Of a stretch of 64,000 nucleotides of DNA, positions 36,705 to 47,762 are shown in pieces (the stretch's first letter is position 1; the number at the start of each line of letters is the position of its first letter). Under the pieces are notes generated by a model. The model was given only the letters and a program-made list of their open reading frames with translations. It searched no databases and was not told the DNA's origin. This stretch comes from Mytilus californianus (lineage: Eukaryota > Mollusca > Bivalvia > Mytilida > Mytilidae), in NCBI RefSeq assembly GCF_021869535.1, contig NW_026262701.1:7517501-7581500 (forward strand). The letters run 5' to 3'. A program made the translations under genes and the position numbers.

Positions 36705-39700
36705 TTATTTATACTTTATTGGAACGTTTGATTTGTTTTCTGTTCCTTTTTGTTTTGCTGTTACAGCAAGCTCAGTGAGTCCAAATTGAAAATCAACTTC
36801 TATATCAATTCTGTCGTTTGACGGACTCTGAATATCTATCTTTAAGTCAGCACAGTGTCTACAATCTTTGTCATCAATATACACAGGATGTTCATGTGGA
36901 GATGAAAATAAACGAAAAGTAGCAATGTCCTGGAATGGTTCTATTGTATGAAATGTATGTGAACGTTTTTCTCCCACAACAACTGGTGTGTTTGCTGAAA
37001 TCAAACTATGAAAAGTATCACGGCAACGTTTTACACCATCAACAGTTACAGCTCGGCTCTCTTGGTGTTTTGAAGGATCAAATCTCTCTTTGCTTGAAAT
37101 ACCGTAGGAGTGATTAACAATCCTTGAAGCGATTATATTTGGATTGTGTCCGTACATGACAGCCCCTCTGAGTACTGCAGTAATGCTGTCGTGTATTATG
37201 ATCACTTTTTTGTCTGGAAATGCCTTCTTTATTGTATTTTGAACAACTATTGATTCGGATAACCCCCCAACAAGAAATATCATCGATAATTCTTTACATT
37301 CAGGGTTTTCCAAGTTCTGACTTATCAACTCAACTATTCTGGAGGTAGTTGAATTAAATAAAGACAAAAATAACTCTTTCGAAAATTGCACCTTATCCGT
37401 ATTGTTCACATATGTAACTGTATTTTTATATTTCGACTTTTTCAAGACGTCAGAGAAACTCTTTTTACAATGTTCATTGCAAATTTTATCGAAAGCAACA
37501 AAAGGTATGGTCATTCGAATTCTTTTCTCTGGATCTGCTTTTTTAACATGTTCCAAAGCTCTCTGTAATTCTAAATACTTTTGCAGATAGTCACGTTCAA
37601 ATTTACGCATCACATCTTCCCCCAGCATTTGCGATATAACATTCATAAATTCTTTATCAACACATGTTCCACCACACTGATCCCCACTAGGTTTATTTAA
37701 ATCTTTCAGTCTTCCGTCCAATAGCTTCTCTTGAACAACGATATCTGTAGTGCCTCCTGAAAAAAATTTATAATGCTTATAGTAAACAGCGTATAATATG
37801 AAAAAAGAGAATGTGCGATCTTTATAACAAATGAAACTGCGAGCTACTGCTCACTGATGATACCCCGCCGCAACTGGATTATTTTAATAGTGTAAAAATA
37901 TGTAAGTGTTCGGTAAACAGGAAGTTGTTGAGTGATGAATCTGAAAACGCATCACACGGTATAGCTGACTTATATAAACCCTGAAACCACATTTCAGAAA
38001 TCCTTAAGATGTAGTTCCTGAGAAAGATGCGACGAAAAATATTCATGGGACGGATGGACGGACTGACGCACGGACGGACGGACTGACGGATGGACGGACG
38101 GACGGACAGACAGAGGTAACATAGTATACCTCCACTTTTTTAAAGCGGGAGTATAATTATGTGTTAACTTAGTTAAATGCAACTAATACATCACTAATAA
38201 CTATGCGCATGTATATTATTAATTTTGGTTTCATTCTCTTTATATCAAATAAATTCGATCTTTTCAATTGCCATTTAACTACATTGGTGGCCTTCGGCTG
38301 TTTTCCATGAAGGGCCGTTCGGGTCATAATTCATTTTGTTACACGTACGCTTGAAGTACGCGTAACAGGTCGTTCACGTACCCTAGAGGTACACGTAACA
38401 CTGTTCACGTACCCTAGAGGTACACGTAACACTTTGTTCGCGTACCCAAGAGGTACACGTAACAGTTTGCTCACGTTCCTAGAGGTGCGCGTAACAGTTT
38501 GTTAAAGTACCGTGGAGGTACGCGTAACTGTTTGTTCCTGCAGCTAACCGCAACAGAAAACCTGTCATCCCTTTTCCTTAATAATGGATTATCTGTGTCA
38601 ACATCATATCATTATCCCTCAACCTCAAACTACTTGCAACAGAAGAATAAATGTTTTGTGTATGGAAAAGTATAAGTATTCACTAGGAAAAAATCCCCAT
38701 GAAATGAATGCAGATATCTAAAATTATACCGGAAAGAAATTAATTATATCCTTTAAGGATGTGTATTGGATAAGGGAGATAACTCTGTAAAAACTGCTTG
38801 AAATTTGGCAACAAACGATAACAAAACGAAGAAAACTGTTTCACATGTACACAATCTGTTGCTCAAATTAGTGTTTAATATAAATATAGGTTTAAATCAA
38901 TAACTTTAACCGAGTTTTAAAACTTAAAATCAAGTTCATAAAATGTTGTAAGTATTCTCAAGCAGACCGTGGCGAGTTCATTGTTCATAGGGTATAAAGG
39001 TTATTCAGCATACGTGAAGAAACAGTTACGTGTACCTCTAGGGTATGTGAACAAATTGTTACGCGTAACTCTGGGGTACGTGAACAAAGTGTTACGTGTA
39101 CCTCTAGGGTACGTGAAAAAAGTGTTACGTGTACCTTTAGGTTACGTTAACAAAGTGTTACGTGTACCTCTAGGGTACGTGAACGACCTGTTACGCGTAC
39201 ATCTAGCGTACGTGTAACAAAATGAGTTATGACCCAAACGGCCCTTCATAGTTTTCTGCTCTTTCTCTTTGACACATTCCCCATTTCCATTCTCAATTTT
39301 ATATATACAATTTGGAACAGTACAAATAGTACAAATACCGGCTAACTAAAATCGAAATGTTTTCGCCAATTTTCAAAATATAGAAAGGATATTTTTTTTA
39401 CTTTACATTTTCTTTTTAAAAACATTACAAAAAAAAATAACCCAAATAAGTAAGATGACATATATACCATGGAATCAGAAGACATTACAACATCCCAGTG
39501 CTCTAACGTAGCGTGTAATGAGGTATATGAATGTATGTCAAATAACACCAATTCAATTCTTTTTATAACTTTTTCAATTATCTGTTTATAAGCTTAATGT
39601 TTTTCTTACATTTTTTTTCGTATACGGCTGTAAATGGAAACCAATCTGATTAAAATTCAGATCTATCTTAATTCGCGGGCTCGTATGAGGATAACGAAAT

Positions 39701-42700
39701 TCTAATTAGATTGCACGGAAACCTACAAGATCAGAGTTAATAAGTTCTTATTCTGGAAATCATCAACATTATAAGAGACTGAGGACTGAGGAAACATTTA
39801 GTACACTGCTAACTCAACATACTTGGATCTTTCCTATGATTGAATTATTGGCTGTCTAAGTTTTTTGTTTAATCGAGATACGTGAAGCGAAATTCTTATA
39901 AAATAATTTTGTCATATATCAGAAAATCCACCCGTCTACATCCCGCCTGCCCTTAGCTAACTTTAAGTTGATAAATACTCACCTCCGATGTCAACTATCA
40001 TGAATTTTAAACAAGGACCTGTATTCTGTCTTACGTCTCTTGGTGTTGAGCAAAATGGTGCTAACTGACAAAATAAAGAAGCAGCCTCTGGTTCAAGAGC
40101 AATATTTGGCTTTTTTCCTAATCCAGCCTTGAAGTACAAAGTAAATATTATTAACCAAAAACATAGGTTCATACAATTCAGACTTATACTGTATCCCCCT
40201 CCCCCTTTCGTTTCTCTAATTATGTAAAGCAGTATTATTTTTACGAAAGACATAGCTAGCTCCTAGATTGACTCCATAAAATGAACTGCAAGGAAAAGTA
40301 TGAACACAATCTTCCGATAGGTCTTATTATCTTATTAAATAATGCTGATGATAAGGATGCCACACAAGTTGTTTAATTATACATGTCAAAATTATGAATT
40401 TTTTTCTCATACCTTCACTGCACACGTTCGCATGAATTTCTTTGCAGGTTCTGACCATATAGCAGGAATTGTCAACACCCATCCTATGTCATTTTCCATA
40501 ACTAATGTGCCTAAAAGACCTCTCGTCTTCAGATTCAGCAGGAAATGGTCCTTTAAAAACTCTATCGAGGCTGAAAAGACTATTTTGGCTGACATTGCTT
40601 TACCTGATACATCTTCTACCATGAAGTCGTTTGTAATAACCTGAACAATAAAACATGGAATCAGGTCTGCTTTTCAAGTCTCGTGGAACATAGTTTAGTT
40701 CTCTAAGACATGTAATTGAGGGTCTGATTCTTATACTTATCAATTACGGATATTGATGAGATCATTCCAAATAAGTTTGACTTTATTATTAAATAATACA
40801 ATTACGTGTAAGTATACTAAAATATAAATGTCTTCTTTAAACAGATCAAAAATGTATATGTAATTCTCATGCTTTCTTTCTGTTATTCTTTTACTTTAAC
40901 AATTTTTTTTTATTGTAATCAAAATATCTAAGTGACTTCCATTGTTGAAAATTTGCATTCTTTGTCATCGTTGTTTTTTTTATTCTTTGTTATTTCAACC
41001 TTTTTTTGATATCCTGCAACCGATATCTTTTGTTTATGGGGAAAATTAAATTTGGCTAAATTGTTTATACTTGATCTTTTTAATACACTTTTCCTAGTCA
41101 TTCCCTTTTCATTTTTCAAGTCTTCGGTTAAAACAAAATAACGTGTTCTTCCAAGAGACATATATAGTTCTGTTACATTGTAAGCTTGTCTCTCTTCATG
41201 ACATTATACACATTGGCTTCTGACTATCACTTTAAAGAGTTTTGACATGTGGCGTGGGAAATTCTTATTATTTACTAGCGGAAAAAAGAAACTTTGTATA
41301 CATATGGTTCATACCCGTGTTTGTTTACACGTATGAACCTGGGTTGCTTGTAAAATTATTTCGGGTTTCTGCTGGGTTAGTTAATGATTGATAAATGTTA
41401 GGTGAAACGCAATTGAAAAGTGTGATACTAGTGTATTATATTAAGCATATAAAATCGAATATAAAAAATACAGAACCACAAAAGTTACATAAGTCGAGTT
41501 GCAATCTTTTTTGGATTACATATTTTTGTGATCATCTACAGTGACTGAACCCAAATTCAATCGGGTCTTCCTAATTCGATGGAGCATTTATAAATCATTT
41601 TTTTAAAAGATGGACATATGGGGGAAAATAAAATACGGAAACTTGTGACAAAATGTCTTTAAATTTAGTCAATTAACTGCTGTGACCGTGATCTTTGGCT
41701 TTTTACGATTTTAAGTACGCAAAAACACAATAGGACTCTTCCTTCTCCCATCAGGCTTTATAAGGCCAATATTTTTTTTTTAAATAAATGAAAAGATTTT
41801 ATCTGGAAACCGAAATATTGACGTCCAGACATTCAGAATTTTTCAGGAAAAAAAGTAAGATAAAAACCAATACGAAATATTTCAAACAAAGAGAAGAAAA
41901 ATATTTTGTGAACAATTCCTGCCAAAACGTTTTATTTTTTTGATCTGACTGTTATAGCAGAATCTGAATCTTTTGGTGTTAATAGATCCTGAAAAGCAAC
42001 ATCGCAAAACTGTTACAGTAGTGTTTCGATTTATAATTATCCTTCGCTTAGACCGAGGGTTAGACTAGTCGCTTTCCAATGCATATAAGGAATTCAAGAC
42101 AATAACGCATTGAATATTCAATCACCCACACGACAGACGCAACCTTGATCGATCACATAAGTTATGTTTTATTCTCGTAAAAAAATAAGAATTTCATCTA
42201 TTTGCATGTCAATGTATATGACCAGCATTCAAGAAGATAATGCATTTAGTCTTCAATGTACTGGATCAGTGGCGGATCCAGAACTTTTTATAAGGGGGGG
42301 GGCACTAACTGACCTAAGGGGGGCCCGCTCCAGTCATGCTTCAGTGATTCCCTATATAATCAACCAAATTTTTCCCTGGATCCGTCTATGTGGATGGACA
42401 TGTTTTTTATGTTAAAAAAGATAACAAATGTGACAAATTAATACTTCATGCTAGGGACAAACAAGTTAACATTTCAAACTTCCATACATAAGGTATACAA
42501 CGCTGTTATACTGACCTCTCTTGTATAAAGATTCATTTTAAAGTTCTTGAAGAAATAATACTCATTTTGTCTTTTCTCCACTACAATTTCTGTGTAGTCA
42601 TCTTCAGCGTCATACCCAAACGACTTCACTTTTTTGTTTTCATCAAACAAAATGCAAGTTGGACATTTGATGGATACAATTTCATGTGACCAATCTTGAC

Positions 42701-42812
42701 TTGTTTTAACGTTTAATGGATTGTCTTTAAAATCAGCGTTCGTCGAATACGCGTATCCAGAAAATGTAGTTCCTAAATCTATCGCGGCGACCATTAATGT
42801 TGAACTCGACAT
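36705..42812 (-). CDS. HSPA12-like Hsp70 family protein, copy B
   Basis: Coding exons 42,812-42,516, 40,640-40,413, 40,127-39,983 and 37,756-36,705 give 573 aa. Exons 1 and 2 have exactly the lengths of copy A (297 and 228 bases); exon 3 is 21 bases longer. Motifs: 'AIDLGTTFSGYAY' near residue 10, 'GWVLTIPAIW', 'ALEPEAAS', 'IVDIGGGTTDIVV' at about 219-231 and 'IFLVGGLSES' in the last exon. No EEVD tail. In the last exon, residues before 'GAVMYG' differ from copy A at roughly one site in four, while those after differ at roughly one in ten. All ATPase motifs are intact, so it looks functional. Introns carry a foldback-like element (38,306-39,250), a GGAC microsatellite and a MITE (42,267). An upstream in-frame ATG at 44,264 could add 24 residues. 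Confidence 0.9.
38048..38110 (+). repeat. (GGAC)n microsatellite
   Basis: Imperfect GGAC/GGAT/TGAC tetranucleotide run in the intron before the last exon of HSPA12-like copy B. Confidence 0.8.
38306..39250. mobile_element. Foldback-like element in an HSPA12-like intron
   Basis: The outer ends are inverses ('atgaagggccgttcgggtca' and, at the right, 'acggcccttcat'). Each arm (about 38,306-38,540 and 39,010-39,250) is a series of roughly 31-bp units centred on 'gttcacgtaccctagaggta' plus 'cacgtaac', inverted between arms. The hexamer GTTTTC flanks both sides (38,300-38,305 and 39,251-39,256). Removing the element joins 'ccttcggctgttttctgctc', which reads as continuous R1-type repeat. About 470 bases of unique sequence separate the arms. 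The frame at 38,969-39,217 is the repeat read through. Same structural class as 7,196-9,443 but unrelated in sequence. Confidence 0.75.
42267..42390. mobile_element. Short MITE with GGATCCAG ends
   Basis: 'cagtggcggatccag' at the left and 'ctggatccgtctatg' at the right are imperfect inverses. The interior has a G8 run and 'ggggggcccgctccagtcat'. It lies in the intron between the first two coding exons of copy B. Confidence 0.6.
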
Positions 42813-43022
42813 CCTGCTGTTCTAAAATAATAAAGATAAATGCAAATTTATACTGACAGGAATCGTTTATTTTTCCAATCAATAATCATTGTTTTTCTTA
42901 AAATGTCACCATTAAAACGCTTAGTTTGTAATATAGCCTATAGCCTAATACCACCAATATGCCGTAGAGGGGCTCTCATGGGGGGAAGGGGTATGAGTAT
43001 GTATGAATGGTCTAGCACCTGA

Positions 43023-43446
43023 TTATCTATCAGTATTAAATTTACTGCTTGTACTGATCTTTATAATTATTGTCTCAGGTCGACAACATCAGGACTTCTT
43101 CATGTACCAAGACCTAATTCTGATCTTATTACCTGGAATAATTTGCCAAATAATATTAAACAAATAAATAATTTAGATACATTTAAGATCAAATGTTCAA
43201 ACTATTTTTTAACTTACAGAATGAAGTTACCTGAATCTAATGTATTTTTCTTCTTCTTTTGAATGCATATGTACTTATTCAATATTTAAGCTGCTTTATA
43301 TAACTGTATTAAGTATTTAATTTTGTTTGTATTTTTTTTCCTTTCCATTTGTATTAAAAGTTTTTGAAGGCCTCAGGGAAGATTAACATGTCATTGTTAA
43401 ATGAGTAACCTTCGTTAAATATAGAATTTTATTATTATTATTATTC
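43023..43446 (+). mobile_element. 5'-truncated non-LTR retrotransposon (LINE) end
   Basis: The frame from about 43,023 to 43,261 reads 'RSTTSGLLHVPRPNSD' followed by 'WNNLPNNIKQINNLDTFK', the usual C-terminal end of CR1/jockey-type ORF2 proteins. A non-coding tail of about 185 bases follows, ending in (TTA)n at 43,426-43,446. It lies in the first intron of HSPA12-like copy B, opposite in orientation. Confidence 0.75.
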
Positions 43447-44201
43447 CGGGTTCAGCAGCTTATTGTTTTGTCATTGCATTAATAACGCTTGTAATTTTCA
43501 AGCGACCCGCCCGACTACGTTTCCCGTTTTCACGCAAAATAATTTGACTTTCACGAGTCACGCTTACAAAAAGTCGGTCATTCCCTGATAAATTCCTAAA
43601 ATCGTTTATATTCTTTTGAATTTATTTGTACGATAGGTTAATGAGTAAAGTACGTGTAACTAGTAAAAAATGGACACGAAATGTTTGCGCAATGGATGTT
43701 GTTTATAAAATAAGAAGCAATTCAAATTATTGTTAAAACAATGCAACATCTAAGTGGATTTTGAATATACAAACACCTTGTTTGAACGGTTCACACATGT
43801 ATGCCTTACGTGCAGAACGCCAGTTTGGTTGTGTTGCATTGTTTCCTTTTCATCTTTTGAATTTCATTGTTTTTCATTTTTCTTAATTTGAATACTTCAA
43901 TTTTGATAATGATAATAAAACATAACTTCATAAAATTTGTCGATATTTGAAGGTATTTGGAAAACTTAATTGATTGTGGTTTGCTTTAGTAAACATATCC
44001 AGTGGCAAGTATAGCAGTTGAATGGGAAGAAAGTAGATTCTCTATAACAAAATATTGCCAATTGGATATCTCACAGTCCAATACACAACATATTATTCTT
44101 TAATACAAATTGTCATTTGTATTTTTATTCCTGTGTCTAATACAATTATATTAACATAAATGGCAAGACTTCGTAAACAGTTAAGTTAAAAATCAACTTA
44201 C

Positions 44202-44300
44202 CAACGTGTTGTTTTCAGTGGTAACCGACAAGGAAGAAAATTGTATCGAGTGCAAATTACCCATGCGTCTCAAAATAGGGTCATCAAAATTAAATTTAGT
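44202..44300 (-). other. Probable first exon, HSPA12-like copy B
   Basis: Matches the leader exon of copy A and ends at a donor (TTG then GTAAGT, 44,202/44,201). ATG at 44,264-44,262 opens 21 codons that join in frame, through AAC AGC AGG, to the main start codon at 42,812. The product could therefore begin 'MGNLHSIQFSS'. Copy A has one extra base here and a stop, so the extension is not shared. Upstream border unknown. Confidence 0.5.
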
Positions 44301-44429
44301 GCATTATTTTTCCGATATGCCCCAAACATTATATTGTTGACGATTTTGTAAAAAAACATCGATGTGCTTTGTCGGATTTACATTGATTTATATGTAGAGA
44401 TGTGAACTAATATCATATTTATACATAAA

Positions 44430-44575
44430 CCGTTAGTTTTCTCGTTTGAATTGTTTTACATTTGTCATTTCGGGACCTTTTATAGCTAACTATATCTTCT
44501 ATCTCATTTGGTCTTTGGCGGAGAGTTGTCTTATTTGGCAATAACACCATATCTTCTCATTCTTATATTCAATTC
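44430..44575 (+). repeat. Dispersed repeat R1
   Basis: 'gttagttttctcgtttgaat', 'catttcgggaccttttatag' and 'ggcggagagttgtctt'. It lies just beyond the end of similarity between the two gene blocks (about 44,390). Confidence 0.7.
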
Positions 44576-46020
44576 TCATGACTCTAAACATTTTTAGACG
44601 ATTTTCGCTCTTACTTTTAGAATTCGACAAAAAAAGAGAGAAAAGAAAAAGGCTTTTACTCACAGGCAGCTTTGTAAATGGACCGCCCTGATCTCTGAAT
44701 ATTTTTTGCTCTTTTCACAACCAATCTACATTTCAAATACCGCAGCACCTGTCGTGTAAATGTTATTACTTAGCAAACGATCTAACCATAACCCAGAACC
44801 CATGTCATAGGACATATAATCCTCACAAGTCAACCAGTCAGCATGCCGACCATACAAGACCCTCATGGGTTGTCAAGGTCGTTAAAAACCACCCTCGTCG
44901 ATGCCAAAAATTGTTGATCTATCATGTCTAGTTAAAAAACATCTGACATCATCCAGATAAACTAAACCTCGCTATAAACAACAAGGCATTTGACACATAT
45001 CACATATTCCTTGCAACCAACCAGTATTTAAGTTGTGTGCCTATCATCAGTTAGGATCAAACTTATCCTGAAAGTTTAACTCAACTGCTGGAGAATAATG
45101 TTGAAATTCTAGCCATGCAACATGTCAGACATATACCGATTGATTGATTGTGGTTTGCCGCGTTTACGCCGCCTCAGCAGAAAAAGGCTAATTCGCGGGG
45201 AGACATATACAAAAAAACACAACCAATCTACATACGAAATATTATTGTCAATCATGTATGGTTAATGAGGGGCCAAGATCGACAACTGAAAACTTAACCT
45301 TTAATTCCATTAAAATGTACGAAAATTAGGTCGGATGACAACAATATTATAACAATTTTCTGTTAACCTTGTCGAAGTTGGGGATAAGTTATTCGGATAA
45401 AAAAAATTACAAGACGAGCACAGAAAATGTTCGACTACGTGTATTCTAATTCATTATTTCAATGCATACAAATCAATTGTTAATGACATTTGTGTATTAA
45501 AATTTCTGACTATACTTCTGTAACCTTTAAAGTTGTAAGGGCTACAGGTTAATACCAATTCATAAATTATTAACGAGGTATTTACCTGAAATTACTACAA
45601 TATCTTATTAAACAAAGAAATAAGCTGCAACTTTGTGATATCAGTTATACACGAATAGAGAGTTTTCTTCTACTGCGACTTGTTGATTTGCCTTTCTTTC
45701 CTTCTACCAAATTCTGACCAAATTGCAATTTGTTTCATCAAATAAAACTGTTCAATTAGTCATAAAATTTACCAAATCGAAGTTATTTTTGAATTGCAAT
45801 AAACATGTTCAATTTAAAGTTTTTAGGGAGACAATATCATCTCCCATGGAACATTGCAACTTCACATATATTTTACTGAATACATGTTTTAATTCAAATT
45901 GATGTCAGTTGAGCTGCAATACGAGAAGAGAAACAATAACAATCGTTTCACAGTAAACGGTGTTATATGAAGAGAAAAACATTGTAGACTGGAATTTAAT
46001 TCATAAATAAAATCTCGAAT
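44576..46020. other. Non-coding stretch, nothing recognised
   Basis: AT-rich, no supportable exon or array. A GC-richer piece near 45,160-45,200 ('gccgcgtttacgccgcctca') may be part of a dispersed repeat. Confidence 0.5.
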
Positions 46021-46510
46021 TTGTTAATTTAGTATTGCTGATAGCTTTTACTGTATACAGTTTATCTCCGTCTACTTACTTTAGTTTTTACCCGAAACAT
46101 AAAAAAAATTGTCATTTATTAGCAATAACTTTTTGAATTACTGGACTGACCATTTCTGGCTTGACGACTACGTGGAGATCTTTCTAGTTGATTATTTTTA
46201 ACTGTCTCCAGTTTCTCTCTATTGTCTATAGTGTTTGCTCTAACCATTAAAATGTGGTAGAAATTGTCATATAAAGGCAATAAACTATTCCTGCAAGAAG
46301 TTAGCTGATAGTCTCAGATATGTCGACCAATTTGTAGTTCTTTTCTTGCTGATTGTTTTAGCTGTTAATATTTTTCTTTGCCTACTTGAGTTTTCGCCAA
46401 AAATGTAAAAATGGGTAAAAAAATCAGCACTAAAGGTCAACAACTATAAAGAGTCCATTGACAATTTAAGCCATGTTGCATCCTTTGTACATCTTGTTCT
46501 GCTGATAATT
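46021..46510 (+). repeat. Diverged tandem repeat
   Basis: Two or three weakly similar stretches (from about 46,030, 46,320 and 46,490) share 'ttgctgat', 'ttttacccgaaacat'/'ttttcgccaaaaatg' and 'taaaggcaa'/'taaaggtca' elements in the same order. Low certainty. Confidence 0.4.
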
Positions 46511-46520
46511 TTTGCTATTA

Positions 46521-46718
46521 TTAGACACATTTTTTAACTGGAAAACCAATGATGATTGTGGCCAACTTTGGTTCCATTTTGTCTAATGATTTCAGAAGAG
46601 TAGATTTCTGTAAAAGATAATGGAAGACAACAGACGCCCAAGTGATGGCAATAGCTCCCATTGGTCCTATGGGCCAGGTGAACCAACAGAATGCAGACAT
46701 CAGCCCACCTTCTTGCAT
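46521..46718 (-). other. Orphan 65-codon open frame, unknown
   Basis: The frame has 65 codons and a hydrophobic stretch ('WPIGPMGAIAITWASVVF') that could span a membrane once. I recognise no family. It has no convincing splice acceptor and no neighbouring exons. It could be a fragment of a gene or retrocopy, or chance. Confidence 0.25.
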
Positions 46719-47762
46719 AATTTGTTAATCAATCAACAGACATCTACTTGTGATATTCTTTCAGGTTTCAAGGTCTTTTGTATGCTATAAGATTTGCTCT
46801 CAAATACATATTTTGTTTAATCGTCATCACTTGGGAACTTTTTTTTTTCAAAATGGCCTGTTTGACTTGCTTAACATTTGGATTAATCTTTCAAATGAGA
46901 AAACAGAAAAATCATAATATCTTTAGGAATGACTCTTTTAAAGATATTTGATCTGCACTGATTTTCAACCTTGTCAGAGGCATTGGTCATTTAAAAATTT
47001 TTGATATACATTTGATAAAAATCTGGAAAAATAGTGCACACTAGAGTGCTTACAATGAAATTTCCCATACATTCATTAATTTTATCCCTTGCTTACGTAA
47101 AATTCCAATATAACGACTCAGGCCATGTGAAAATTTTCAACAAATCCATGGCTTGCATGAATTATTTCTTAATTAAAACATGATTATATACTGGTTTCAG
47201 GGGTCCCAAGAAATCAGATTTTTATCGCTTCCAGTGTCCGAAGGAATGTTTGATACCGATTCCTGTAGCTCAGATACCCAAAACATTGTATGTAATCAAG
47301 TTAGGAATTAAGGGTTATTTGTAAATTTACCAAAATTCTGTGTAATTTTAAACAGTCCTGAAAATTGTGCGTTCATGTTACTACAAATAGTTAACCTTTT
47401 CGTTGACATTCTTTAGATTTACATCCAATATTTTGAACTGGTGAAAAATTCAAAATGTTATATTGACATCAGTTTATGTTTAAGATACTTTTGATACCTT
47501 TCCTGAAATTCTCGTCATAAAATCTTTTACAAAAATTCATCCTACAAGTTAACATACTATCAACCACGCTCTAATTGCCCGCGATTTCACAGGTATGTTC
47601 TAGTAATTATTCCAAGGGGCAGACAGACCTCCTTTAAAATTATTTAATCTCCACCGATTTTCAACCTTTTCAGAGATATTGCTTATATAAATCTTTGATA
47701 ATCATTTGATAAAAATTGGAAAAATTGTGCACGAGAGCGCTTACAATGCAATTTTCCATATA

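Noticed and set aside
38969..39217. 82 aa frame with 'LRVPLGYVNK' repeats
   Set aside because: It is the right arm of the foldback-like element at 38,306-39,250 read in one frame.
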